Origin: Cupriavidus oxalaticus
Lineage (GTDB): Bacteria; Pseudomonadota; Gammaproteobacteria; Burkholderiales; Burkholderiaceae
DNA: 64,000 nucleotides
NCBI RefSeq assembly: GCF_004768545.1
Contig: NZ_CP038634.1
Span: 744,001-808,000 of the forward strand
Direction of reading: 5' to 3'
The notes under the pieces were generated by a model. That model was not told the DNA's origin. It ran no database searches and saw only the letters and a program-made list of their open reading frames with translations. Shown here one piece after another: positions 21,700 to 31,000 of the stretch (position 1 is its first letter; each line of letters starts with the position of its first letter). The position numbers and the translations under genes are program-made.

Positions 21700-23498
21700 G
21701 CCTCTCGACGGCGCCGGCCACTGCGCCGGCTACCGATACCGCCCCGGGCGCCGTGCCGGCCGGGATTTCCAGTCCCGGCACGAGGCCTTCCCTGCCGGCG
21801 CCACCCGCGTTCGTTGCCACCTCGGTGCGTGCGCACTGGAGCGACCGGCTCGCGCACCTGCTGCTGGCACTGGCCGCAGTCGCCCTGCTCTGCTTCGTGC
21901 TGGCTCCGATCGCGATGATCCTGGCCAAGAGCGTGCAGAACCGCGACGGCTCGCTGGCGGGGATCGCACATTTCCGCGCCTACTTCGAATCGCCGGCGCT
22001 GCTGCGCTCGGTGTGGAACAGCCTGTGGGTCTCGGCGCTGGCCACCTGCATCACCGTGCCGCTGGCCTTTACCTTTGCCTACGCGCTGACGCGCAGCCGC
22101 ATTGCCTGCAAGGGGCTGCTGCGCAACCTGGCGCTGATCCCGCTGCTGGCACCGTCGCTGCTGGCAGCCATTTCCTTTATCTTCTGGTTCGGCAACCAGG
22201 GGTTGCTCAAGCCGTGGATGGGCAGCACGCAGATCTACGGGCCGCTGGGGATCGTCGCCTCGCTGGTGTTCGCCACGTTTCCGCATGCGCTGATGATCCT
22301 GGTCACGGCGCTGTCGCTGACCGACGCGCGGCTGTACGAGGCGGCCGACGCGCTGGGCACCTCGACCGTGCGCAAGTTCTTCACCATCACCGTGCCGGGC
22401 GCGCGCTATGGCCTGGTCAGCGCGGCGATGGTGGTGTTCACCTATGCGATCTCCGACTTCGGCATCCCCAAGGTGATCGGCGGCAACTTCCATATGCTGG
22501 CCACCGATATCTACAAGCTGGTGATCGGCATGCAGGACTTCTCGCAGGGCGCGGTGGTGTCGCTGATGCTGCTGGTACCGGTGGCGGTCACCTACTGCGT
22601 CGACGCGCGCGTGCAGAAGCGCCAGATGGCGCTGATGTCGGCCCGCTCGGTGCCCTACGTTCCGCGCCGCAGCCGCCGCTTCGACCTCGCCATGGCATCG
22701 TTCTGCTGGCTGATGGCGGCGCTGATGGTGGCGGTGATGGGCATGGCGATCTATGCGTCCTTCGTCAAGCTGTGGCCGTACAACTTCTCGCTGTCGCTGA
22801 ACCACTACCGCGTCGGGCTGGTCGAGGGCGGCGTGGTCGATTCCTACCTGAACAGCGTGCGCATGGCCGCGCTGGCCGCGGTGATCGGCCCGGTGTTTAT
22901 CTTCGCCACCGCCTACCTGCTGGAGAAGACGCGCGGGCTGGACTGGCTGCGCGGCTTCGTGCGGCTGATGGCGGTGCTGCCGATGGGCGTGCCGGGACTG
23001 GTGCTGGGGCTGGGCTACATCTTCTTCTTCGTGCCGCAGGCCAACCCGCTGCATGGCCTGTACCAGACGCTGGGCATCCTGGTGCTGGTGACGATCGTGC
23101 ACTACTACGCGTCGTGCCACCTGACCGCGGTGACCGCGCTCAAGCAGCTCGACAGCGAGTTCGAGGCCGTGTCCGCATCGCTGAAGGTGCCCTTCTACAA
23201 GACCTTCTTCAAAGTCACTGTGCCGGCCTGCCTGCCCGCCATCCTGGAGATCTCGCGCTACCTGTTCATCAACGCCATGACCACGGTGTCGGCGGTGGTG
23301 TTCCTCTACGGCGCCGACACCAAGCTGGCCTCGGTCGAGATCGTCAACCTGGACGAGTCCGGCGACATCGGCCCGGCGGCGGCCATGGCCACGCTGGTGG
23401 TGGTGACCTCCGCGCTGGCCTGCCTGCTCTATTACCTGCTGCAACGCGTGCTCGACCGCAAGACCCAGGCATGGCGCCAGGGCCAGGCAAGCGACTGA
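21690..23498 (+). CDS. phnU: 2-Aminoethylphosphonate ABC transporter, fused double permease
   Basis: 602 residues containing two binding-protein-dependent permease halves (about 60-310 and 345-590), each with about six membrane helices and an EAA-type loop (EAADALGTSTVRKFFTITVP in the first; FEAVSASLKVPFYKTFFKVT in the second). The FbpB-like fused arrangement means one gene makes both membrane subunits. The first 50 residues are Pro/Ala-rich and cytosolic. It overlaps phnT by ten bases. The name phnU/phnV is by analogy; fused versions are usually called phnV2 or phnU2. Confidence 0.85.
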   Translation: MRLSLSTAPATAPATDTAPGAVPAGISSPGTRPSLPAPPAFVATSVRAHWSDRLAHLLLALAAVALLCFVLAPIAMILAKSVQNRDGSLAGIAHFRAYFESPALLRSVWNSLWVSALATCITVPLAFTFAYALTRSRIACKGLLRNLALIPLLAPSLLAAISFIFWFGNQGLLKPWMGSTQIYGPLGIVASLVFATFPHALMILVTALSLTDARLYEAADALGTSTVRKFFTITVPGARYGLVSAAMVVFTYAISDFGIPKVIGGNFHMLATDIYKLVIGMQDFSQGAVVSLMLLVPVAVTYCVDARVQKRQMALMSARSVPYVPRRSRRFDLAMASFCWLMAALMVAVMGMAIYASFVKLWPYNFSLSLNHYRVGLVEGGVVDSYLNSVRMAALAAVIGPVFIFATAYLLEKTRGLDWLRGFVRLMAVLPMGVPGLVLGLGYIFFFVPQANPLHGLYQTLGILVLVTIVHYYASCHLTAVTALKQLDSEFEAVSASLKVPFYKTFFKVTVPACLPAILEISRYLFINAMTTVSAVVFLYGADTKLASVEIVNLDESGDIGPAAAMATLVVVTSALACLLYYLLQRVLDRKTQAWRQGQASD

Positions 23499-23555
23499 AC
23501 TCTTCCAATACGCAATTTCTCCTTCCCCAATCTCCTTCACAACGAGGAGTTCCCA

Positions 23556-24689
23556 ATGATCCGCGGCAACGACCCGATCCTTCTGACCCCCGGCCCACTC
23601 ACCACCTCGCTCGCGACCAAGCAGGCCATGCTGCGCGACTGGGGATCGTGGGATGCCAGCTTCAACAGCATCACGCGCAGCCTGTGCGATGACCTCGTGC
23701 GCATCGTCCACGGCGAAGGCACCCATGTGTGCGTGCCGATGCAGGGCAGCGGCACCTTTTCCGTGGAAGCCGCCATTGCCAACGTGGTGCCCCGCGACGG
23801 CAAGGTACTGGTGCCGCAGAACGGGGCGTACTGCCAGCGCATCCTGAAGATCTGCAAGGTGCTGGGCCGCGCCGGCGTGGAACTGCCGCTCCCCGAAGAC
23901 CAGCCGGCCACGGCCGCGCTGATCGAGCAGGCGCTCGCACGCGACCCGTCGATCACGCACGTGGCGCAGGTGCATTGCGAGACCGGCGCCGGCGTGCTGA
24001 ACCCGCTGCCGGAGATTGCAGCGCTGTGCCAGCGGCTTGGCAAGGGACTGATCGTCGATGCGATGAGTTCGTTCGGCGCGATCGAGATCGACGCGCGCAC
24101 CATGCCGTTCGATGCGCTGGTGGCTGCCACCGGCAAGTGCATCGAGGGCGTGCCGGGCATGGGGTTCGTGCTGGTGCGCAAGGATGTGCTGGAAGCCAGC
24201 CAGGGCAACAGCCATTCGCTGGCGCTCGATCTGTACGACCAGTACGTCTACATGCAGAAGACCACGCAGTGGCGCTTCACGCCGCCCACGCACGTGGTGG
24301 CGGCGTTCCGCGCGGCGCTGGACCAGTTCCTGGAAGAAGGCGGGCAGCCAGTGCGCGGGGCGCGCTATCGCAAGAATTGCGATGCGTTGATCCGAGGCAT
24401 GGGCGAGCTCGGCTTCCGGCCGTTCCTGCCTGCGGCGGTGCAGGCGCCGATCATCGTCACCTTCCATGCGCCGGCGGATGCGCGCTATGACTTCAAGACG
24501 TTCTATGGCAAGGTGCGCGAGCGCGGGTACATCCTGTATCCGGGCAAGCTGACGCAGGTGGAGACGTTCCGGGTTGGCTGCATTGGCGCGATCGACGACA
24601 ACGAAATGCGCAATGTGGTGACGGCGGTTGGCGAGGTGCTGCGAGAAATGGGGATTGACATGCAGGCACCGCTGGCGCAGGCGGCATGA
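23556..24689 (+). CDS. phnW: 2-Aminoethylphosphonate:pyruvate aminotransferase
   Basis: 377 residues of the class-V aminotransferase fold. It begins [20 protein letters not shown], the family opening, and Lys194 ([17 protein letters not shown]) is at the position of the PLP-binding lysine. It transfers the amino group of 2-AEP to pyruvate, giving phosphonoacetaldehyde and alanine, the first step before PhnY and PhnA. A clear GAGGAG-like site precedes the ATG. The operon probably ends at the palindrome 30 bases downstream. Confidence 0.94.
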   Translation: MIRGNDPILLTPGPLTTSLATKQAMLRDWGSWDASFNSITRSLCDDLVRIVHGEGTHVCVPMQGSGTFSVEAAIANVVPRDGKVLVPQNGAYCQRILKICKVLGRAGVELPLPEDQPATAALIEQALARDPSITHVAQVHCETGAGVLNPLPEIAALCQRLGKGLIVDAMSSFGAIEIDARTMPFDALVAATGKCIEGVPGMGFVLVRKDVLEASQGNSHSLALDLYDQYVYMQKTTQWRFTPPTHVVAAFRAALDQFLEEGGQPVRGARYRKNCDALIRGMGELGFRPFLPAAVQAPIIVTFHAPADARYDFKTFYGKVRERGYILYPGKLTQVETFRVGCIGAIDDNEMRNVVTAVGEVLREMGIDMQAPLAQAA

Positions 24690-24718
24690 TCGGTTTTACC
24701 TCCCAACGCTAGCAGCAG

Positions 24719-24774
24719 GCTCCCCTCTCCCGGCCCCTCTCCCGCGCGCGGGAGAGGGGCCGGGAGAGGGGAGC
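24719..24774. repeat. 56-base perfect palindrome (terminator-like repeat)
   Basis: Two 28-base arms are exact reverse complements with no unpaired centre; the inner part is CTCTCCCGCG / CGCGGGAGAG and the outer part CTCCCCTCTCCC / GGGAGAGGGGAG. It lies between phnW and the next gene and is followed by CAAAC as at 1141-1173. It is a member of the GC-rich intergenic repeat family and may end phn transcription. Confidence 0.8.
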
Positions 24775-24800
24775 AAACCCCGGGTCCAGACACACTTCCG

Positions 24801-25652
24801 ATGCCCCTCCCCACCGACTTCCACGGCGTCGCCTTTGCCGCCGTGATGCTGTCCGCGCTGATGCACGCGTCCTGGAACGCCATCGTCAAGATCGGCGGCG
24901 ACCGCCTGTCGTCGATGGCGCTGATCGACACCTTCTGCCTGCTGGTGGCGATTCCCTTCCTGTTCCTCGTACCCATGCCAGCGCCGCAGGCCTGGCCCTT
25001 CCTGCTGGCCACGGTGGCGCTGGAAGTGGTCTACAAGCTGGCGCTGGTGGCCGCCTACAACCGTGGCGACTTCAGCCAGGCCTATCCGCTGATGCGCGGC
25101 TCGGCGCCGATGATGGTGGCGGTCCTGTTGTTGCTGACCGGCACCGAGCGGCTCGGCCCCGGCGGCTATGCCGGCATCGCCCTGATTTGCTGCGGCCTGG
25201 TCAGCCTGGTGCGCTGGCGCCGGCAGTCGCCGGACCTGCTCGGCTTTGCGCTGCTGGCCGGCGCGTGCCTGGCCGGTGGGACCGTGATCGACGGCACGGC
25301 GGTCAAGCGCTACGGCGAAGTCTTCACCTACATCGTCTGGCTGCAGGCGATGTCGCACATCTTCATGCCCGCCTACGCGCTGAACCGGCGCGGCAGCGCA
25401 CTACTGACGCTGCTGCGCGCGGAATGGAAGCGCGCCTGGATCGGCGGCATCAACCGCGTGGGCTCGTACGCGCTGATGCTGTGGGCGATGACGCTGGCGC
25501 CGGTGACCAAGCTGGCGGCGCTGCGTGAATCGAGCGTGATCTTTGCCGCGCTACTGGGTCATTTCCTGCTGCGCGAACCGTTCGATCGCCGGCGGCTGAT
25601 CGCGACCGGGCTGGTGCTGGCCGGCATCCTGACGCTGCAGCTGGCACGCTAG
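24801..25652 (+). CDS. EamA/DMT-family membrane transporter
   Basis: 283 residues with about ten hydrophobic helices in the two-repeat EamA (drug/metabolite transporter) arrangement. The first repeat carries MLSALMHASWNAIVKIGGDR and the second ends LREPFDRRRLIATGLVLAGI, a frequent EamA ending. It probably exports or imports a small metabolite; the substrate is unknown. It follows phnW by 111 bases across a strong palindrome, so membership in the phosphonate operon is uncertain. Confidence 0.85.
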   Translation: MPLPTDFHGVAFAAVMLSALMHASWNAIVKIGGDRLSSMALIDTFCLLVAIPFLFLVPMPAPQAWPFLLATVALEVVYKLALVAAYNRGDFSQAYPLMRGSAPMMVAVLLLLTGTERLGPGGYAGIALICCGLVSLVRWRRQSPDLLGFALLAGACLAGGTVIDGTAVKRYGEVFTYIVWLQAMSHIFMPAYALNRRGSALLTLLRAEWKRAWIGGINRVGSYALMLWAMTLAPVTKLAALRESSVIFAALLGHFLLREPFDRRRLIATGLVLAGILTLQLAR

Positions 25653-25664
25653 ACGCCACACGCG

Positions 25665-25716
25665 GGCGGGGTGGGCGCCCCGCGCCGCGCCCGGGCCATT
25701 CGCACCCCACCCCGCC
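25665..25716. promoter_or_regulatory. Inverted repeat upstream of the eCIS promoter (possible enhancer site)
   Basis: GGCGGGGTGGG (25665-25675) and CCCACCCCGCC (25706-25716) are perfect reverse complements 30 bases apart. They lie about 120-175 bases before the -24 element, the normal distance for binding sites of sigma-54 activators. It could instead be the terminator of the EamA gene. Confidence 0.4.
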
Positions 25717-25838
25717 TTCGGCGCAACCCGCTGTTTTCCCACGAAAGCCGCCGCGTCCGCCGGGTCCGCGGCGCCCCACCCCCGCTCCCGCCCCCCCTCC
25801 TCCCCCGCCGTGCCGCCGGTTGCAAGGCCTGGCCGGCC

Positions 25839-25854
25839 TGGCCCGCTTGTTGCA
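25839..25854 (+). promoter_or_regulatory. Sigma-54 (-24/-12) promoter of the eCIS operon
   Basis: TGGCCCG-CTTG-TTGCA matches the RpoN consensus TGGCACG-N4-TTGCA at all but one listed base, with exactly ten bases between the GG and GC. Transcription is predicted to start near 25865, about 30 bases before the first gene. A sigma-54 activator gene at the other end of the cluster supports the call. Confidence 0.75.
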
Positions 25855-25858
25855 CATT

Positions 25859-25872
25859 GGGTTGGCCAACCC
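25859..25872. promoter_or_regulatory. Palindrome over the predicted eCIS transcription start
   Basis: GGGTTGGCCAACCC is a perfect 14-base palindrome beginning five bases after the -12 box. A repressor bound here would block the promoter. The first eCIS gene encodes a small winged-helix-like protein that could be the binder; this is a guess from position. Confidence 0.4.
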
Positions 25873-25895
25873 GCCCCACCCGCGACAGCCACGAT

Positions 25896-26186
25896 ATGGT
25901 CGACAGCTCGGTCTCAGGCCTTGACCCCAGTGCAGCCGCCGTGGCGCTGCAGGTGGTCCGGTATGTGCGCCGCAATCCGCGGGCCGCCGATACCTGCAAC
26001 GGCATTGCCCGCTGGTGGCTGCCGGCCGGCGCGCAGGCCGACCCTGCGGTGGTACTGCGGGCGCTGGAGGCGCTTGTGCGGGACGGGATGCTGCAGGCGA
26101 GGCGCTTGCCCTCGGGAGACTTCCTCTACAGCGCCGCCGCCGCTTTCGGCAACGGCAACGACAGCGCGCCGCGCAACGGGAACTGA
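25896..26186 (+). CDS. Small winged-helix-like protein, first gene of the eCIS operon
   Basis: 96 residues from the ATG at 25896. The middle (VRYVRRNPRAADTCNGIARW and VVLRALEALVRDGMLQARRL followed by PSGDFLYSA) has the helix-helix-wing pattern of a winged-helix domain, with a strand pair after the second helix. It lies right behind the sigma-54 promoter and four bases before the DUF4255 gene. It may regulate the operon or act as a structural adaptor. No family could be named with certainty. Confidence 0.65.
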   Translation: MVDSSVSGLDPSAAAVALQVVRYVRRNPRAADTCNGIARWWLPAGAQADPAVVLRALEALVRDGMLQARRLPSGDFLYSAAAAFGNGNDSAPRNGN

Positions 26187-26189
26187 GCG

Positions 26190-26828
26190 ATGAAGACAGC
26201 GATACGCGATGCCTGCCAGAGCCTGCGCCGCCATATCGAGCAGGCGCTGCGCGACGACCCGGACTTGTCGCCGTACTTCGATCCGGCCGACCCGATGCCG
26301 GACGCGATCGGCACCATGATCGTCTCGCTGGACACGCCGCAAGAGCTGGAAGAGCGCGATCGCGAAGGCCTGTCGCTGTGGCTCTACCTGGTCCAGCGCG
26401 AGGAATTCACGCTCAACCGCCCGCCCCGGCGCAGCGCCGCCGACCGCATCGAACATCGCCCGCTGCCGCTGCGCCTGCATTTCCTGGTCACGCCCCAGGT
26501 CGCGGATGAGCGCGAAGACGCCACCGACCTCGAGCACCTGATCCTGGGCAAGATCCTGCAGCTTTTCCACGACGACGCCAGCCTGAGCGGCGCGCGCCTG
26601 GCCGGCACGCTGGCCGGCTCCGGGCTGGAGTTCTTCGTGCGGCTGGAGCCGCTGTCGCTGGAGGAGATCACGCGCGTCTGGGACGCGCTCGACAAGCCCT
26701 ACCAGCTTTGCGTGTCGTTCGAGATGAGCATCGTGCCGATCGCCTCGGGCCACGATCCGGAGCGGGTCACGCCGGTGGACTCGGTGCTGTCCGAACACGG
26801 CATCGCCAGCGTGCAGGAGCCGGCATGA
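26190..26828 (+). CDS. eCIS tail-cap protein, DUF4255 family (Afp16/Pvc16-like)
   Basis: 212 residues. Family features are the early helix with ACQSLRRHIEQALRDDP, the strand block LSLWLYLVQREEFTLNRPPR, and PLRLHFLVTPQVADEREDAT followed by a helix with LEHLILGKILQLFHDD. DUF4255 proteins cap the distal end of the tube and sheath and fix particle length in Afp/PVC-type systems. In Afp this gene is last; here it is near the front. Its stop overlaps the next start (ATGA). Confidence 0.85.
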   Translation: MKTAIRDACQSLRRHIEQALRDDPDLSPYFDPADPMPDAIGTMIVSLDTPQELEERDREGLSLWLYLVQREEFTLNRPPRRSAADRIEHRPLPLRLHFLVTPQVADEREDATDLEHLILGKILQLFHDDASLSGARLAGTLAGSGLEFFVRLEPLSLEEITRVWDALDKPYQLCVSFEMSIVPIASGHDPERVTPVDSVLSEHGIASVQEPA

Positions 26829-28006
26829 TGGACTGCCGCCCGGAAACCATCGGCGCCGCCACCTGGCACCTTTGCCCCGACCCGCTGCAGCCGGCGGGCG
26901 CAAGATTGCGCGCACTGGTACAGGCGCGGCTGATCGATGAGATCACGCAGCGGCCGGTGCAGGCCAGCCGGGTCGGCACGACCGACCGGCGCCTGGCCTT
27001 GCACGTGGCCCAGCGCATCACGCGCGATGGCCTGGCGGGCCTCGCCGGCTGGCCGGCCAGCGTCTTCCCGGCCCTGGCATCGGGCGCTGCCGCGATACCA
27101 ATGCGGATCGAAGCCCACGGCTACCTGCCACTCGACCTCGACGGCACGCTCGGCCCGTTCCCCGCCTTCCCCGGCGACTTCACGGCGCTGGACCACGGCG
27201 ATGTCTTCCTGCACCGGACCGGGGTCGCCTGCAAAGGCCGCGTCGTGCGGCGCGACACGGCGGCCAACTTGCCCCTGCCCGGCGCGACGGTGGAGATCGA
27301 CGGCGTATGGCCGACCTATCCGCCCGCTGGCGTGATGCCTGCCGCGGTGATGGAACCGGCCAACCTGGTAGCGCTGTCGCCTGGGCTTTACCGCAGCCAT
27401 GCGGTGGCCGCACTGGCGCGCTGCGATCTGGTCGAAGACCTGCCGCAGGCCAAGCGCCTGCTCCAGCCCGCCGCGCCGGGCGCGCGCCGGCTGCGGCTGG
27501 ACAACCGCGACACACTGGCGCCCGGCATGCCGCTGGTGATCGACGCCGGCGATGCCGAACGCCGGGAAGTGATCGGCATCCATGCGGTCGATACCAGCCT
27601 GTCCGCCGACCAGCCGGCCTGGGTTGAACTCGACTACCCGCTCAGGCACCTGCACCGGCGCCAGGCGCAGGCAGTGCCCGCCAGCATCCCCGCCACGCAC
27701 GACCCGCGCAACCTGTCGCGCGCGGCGCAGGCGGGCGACCCGTGCGCCTTCCTGGCGGCGGCCGCGCCGTGGCCGGCGTTGTCGCTGGTGCAGGTCGACG
27801 ACGGCGCCAACCCGCCCGAATACCAGCGCATCGAGCACTACGCCACCGCCGCCGACGCCGACGGCTATTTCCGCCTGCCGCGCATCTCGCGGCTGGCCCT
27901 GTTCCGGCTGCGCGCCACGCACCCCGCGCCGCCGCAACCGCTGCTGCTGACCATCGAGCCCGACTACGGGCTGGCCGAGCAGGTCCTGCCGGTGGCTTTC
28001 GAATGA
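26825..28006 (+). CDS. eCIS accessory beta-rich protein with carboxypeptidase-regulatory-like segments
   Basis: 393 residues from the ATG that overlaps the previous stop. Residues about 137-160 (CKGRVVRRDTAANLPLPGAT followed by VEIDGVW) resemble a carboxypeptidase regulatory-like beta-sandwich. Residues about 221-285 (LRLDNRDTLAPGMPLVID ... REVIGI ... WVELDYPLRHLH) follow the same pattern as residues 573-635 of the next gene's giant sheath. The last 70 residues (ADADGYFRLPRISRLALFRL) look like another beta-sandwich. No catalytic motif is visible. It may decorate the sheath or the cap. Function unknown. Confidence 0.7.
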   Translation: MMDCRPETIGAATWHLCPDPLQPAGARLRALVQARLIDEITQRPVQASRVGTTDRRLALHVAQRITRDGLAGLAGWPASVFPALASGAAAIPMRIEAHGYLPLDLDGTLGPFPAFPGDFTALDHGDVFLHRTGVACKGRVVRRDTAANLPLPGATVEIDGVWPTYPPAGVMPAAVMEPANLVALSPGLYRSHAVAALARCDLVEDLPQAKRLLQPAAPGARRLRLDNRDTLAPGMPLVIDAGDAERREVIGIHAVDTSLSADQPAWVELDYPLRHLHRRQAQAVPASIPATHDPRNLSRAAQAGDPCAFLAAAAPWPALSLVQVDDGANPPEYQRIEHYATAADADGYFRLPRISRLALFRLRATHPAPPQPLLLTIEPDYGLAEQVLPVAFE

Positions 28007-28060
28007 CGCGAATGAACTACGCCCTCCTGTTCCGTCCCGCAACCGCATAGGGGAACCAAT

Positions 28061-31000
28061 ATGCCCGAATATCTCGCACCCGGCGTCTACGTCGAGGAAA
28101 CCCAGGCGAGCAACAAGCCGATCGAGGGGGTCAGCACCAGCACCACCGGGCTGGTCGGCGTGACCGAGCGCGGCCCGCTGAACGTGCCGCAGCTGGTCAC
28201 CAGCTTCGGCGAGTTCCAGCGGCTGTTCGGCGGCATGCTGCCAGCGGACGAGTTCACCGGGCCGGGCGCACGCGTGCACAGCTACCTGCCACATGCGGTC
28301 GAGGGCTTTTTCCTCAACGGCGGCAAGCGCGCCTGGGTCACGCGCGTGCTGCCGGAGCAGGCCGAGCGCGCGCGGCGCGACCTGTTCCACCTCGACCTGG
28401 CCAATGCGGCCATCGGCGGCAGCGTACTGCTGCGCCCGGCACTGCAGGACACCGGCACGGCCATCAACCTGCCGCGCCTGTACGTGCTCGATCCCGGCAA
28501 CTTCGGCGTCGGCGACTGGGTGCGCGTGGGTGACGGCAGCCGCGCCGACTACCGCCAGGTGCAGGCGCTGGGTGCGGCGCCGGCCCATACCGCGCTGACG
28601 CTGCCGCTGTATTTCTCGCACGCGGCCGGCGCGCCGACGCGCGATATCGCCGTCACCGTGAACGCCACGCTCAGCCCCTTCACGCTGCGCGACGACACCC
28701 GCGCCGGCGCCACCGAAGTGGTGCTCAGCGGCACCGCCGCACTGATCACCACACTGCTGCCGCTGACGCACCAGCTGCTGCAGGTCGATGGTGCCGAGTA
28801 CGTGTTTGCCGCCGCGGTGGTCGGGCTAAGTACGACCGAGGCCCGCGTGCTGCTGGAAACCCCGCTGCGGCTGCCGCATGCGCGCGGCGCGCAGGTCGAC
28901 GGCCTCGACATCCCGGCCGGCGCCAACGTCAACCTGGACGTGGCGGCCAGCGCCGGCGGCCTGCTGCTGTTCGGGCCCGGCTTCAGCACCGCGGGCAACC
29001 TGGTGGTGGTCGGCGTGGGCAGCGCGCAGGAAGAAGTGCAGCGCGTCGGCACGCTGGCGCAGCTGCCGCTGGACGTGCCCGCCTACGCGCCTTACCCGGC
29101 CGGCACCATCGGCCAGCTGGTCACGCTGGACGACGACGCGCGCACGGTCGTGGACCTGCCGACCAATGTGGTGGTGCCGCTCGATACCGTGGCCGGCATG
29201 AGCGCCGGCATGACCTTCACCTTCGGCGCCAACAACCAGGTGGTGGCGGCGGTCAACCAGGCCCTCGGCCTGGTGCGCCTGGCCGCGCCGCTGCCAGGCC
29301 CGGCGCTGGCCGCCGGCGATGCCGTGCAGGTGGGCGCGATAGCGGCCAGCGTGGTGGCCTATCCGACCGAACGCGTGGTGCCGCTCGACAGCGTCAACGG
29401 CGTCGAGACCGGCATGACCTTCGACAATGCCGGCGATACCGCGCTGGTTGCGACCGTGCTGCCCGACCTGCGCGCGGTGGTGCTGGCGACCGCGCTGGCG
29501 GCAGCGCCTGCCGCCGGCACCGCGGTCACGGTCGGCGGCAATGCCAATACGGCGCAGTCCCTGCTGCGCCCCGACGTGATCCCGCTGGACGATGTCGACG
29601 GCCTGGCGCCCGGCATGTCGATCACCATCGGCGCCGATACCGGCACCATCAGCGCCGTCAACACCACGGTGGGCGCGGTCGCGCTTCAGGCCCCGCTGCC
29701 CGCGGCGCCCGCCGCAGGCGCCACCGCCAGCTTCGCGCTGCGCCACACCACCCAGGCCGCCGGCGCCGGCGCCGCGACGCTGGCGCTGGACAACCGCCTC
29801 GGCCTCGATGCCGGCGACGTGCTGCGCATCGGTGCATCTCCGGACGAGGAATACGTGACCATCGCGCGCATGCTGGGCGAGCGCGGCGTCTCGCCCGACG
29901 CCGGCGTGGTCCAGCTGGCGCACCCGCTGAGCGGGGGCCATGCCAGCGGCGTCGAGGTCGCGCGCCAGGACGTGGTGGTCGACACCACGCGCCAGCCGGC
30001 CACGCTGGTGCTGTCGCCCGCCGACGGCAGCGATCAATTGCTGGTTGGCGACGGCACCACCTATGGTGCGGTGCTGCCGGAAGTGGTCCGCTTCACCACC
30101 GCGGACGGCATTGCCTACTTCCACCGCCTCGACGGCGCCGCGGCCAATGCCAGCCCGCTGGAGATCGAACTGGACGACCGCCTCGACTTCAGCCACGCCG
30201 CGGGCGCGGTGGTGGCCGAGCGCAACCGGCTGTTCGCGGTGCAGGCGCTGGACGCCGGCGGCTGGGGCGACCGGCTGATGGTCGCCGCGGCGGACGAGGC
30301 CAGCAGCCTCGCGGCCAACGCCAATGTGCTGGCCGCCAACCCGCCGCCGGGGCCGGGCATGTTCTCGTCGCTGCAACTGGCCACGCTGACCGGCATCGAG
30401 CCCGGCACCATCCTGGAGCTGCTCGCACCCGACGGCGCGCCGGTGGCCGGCGCCCCGCTGCTGAAGGCGCGCGCGGTAGACCGCGCCAGCCGGCTGGTGC
30501 TGCTGGACCCGCCCGGGCTGCAGGCAGCACATATGAACGCCGTCAACAACGCGCTGATGGCCGGCCTCAACGCCCGTGTGCGCTCGCGCGAGTGGAGCCT
30601 GACGGTGCTACTGCGCCAGCGCCCCGACCCCGCCGTACCCACGCGCAACGACAACCTGCTGGACCAGGAGAGCTTCCGCCAGCTGTCGATGGACCCGCGC
30701 CACAGCCGCTATTTCGAGCGCGTGATCGGCGCCACCTTCACGCCGGGAGCGCCCGCCGACGACGCCGGCAACCCGCTGCGGCGCTGGGACCGGCGCTCCG
30801 AAGGGGCGTCGCAATATATTCGCGTGCTGGACCTGGAGCCGGTGATCGCCAACCGCACCGCGATCCGGCTCGGGCCGGAGGCCTTGCTGGACGTGCTGCC
30901 TTCCGGCCTGGTGCGCCCCGCGCGCCTGCCGCTGTCCGGCGGCAGCGATGCCGTGCCGCTGATGGGTGATCCCATGTACGCCGGCACCGACAACAACGAG

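Noticed and set aside
21285..24467. A 1060-codon open frame on the minus strand, opposite the phosphonate transporter genes
   Set aside because: It is rich in His, Arg, Gln and Gly, has no recognisable domain, and mirrors well-supported genes on the other strand. High GC makes long empty frames common.
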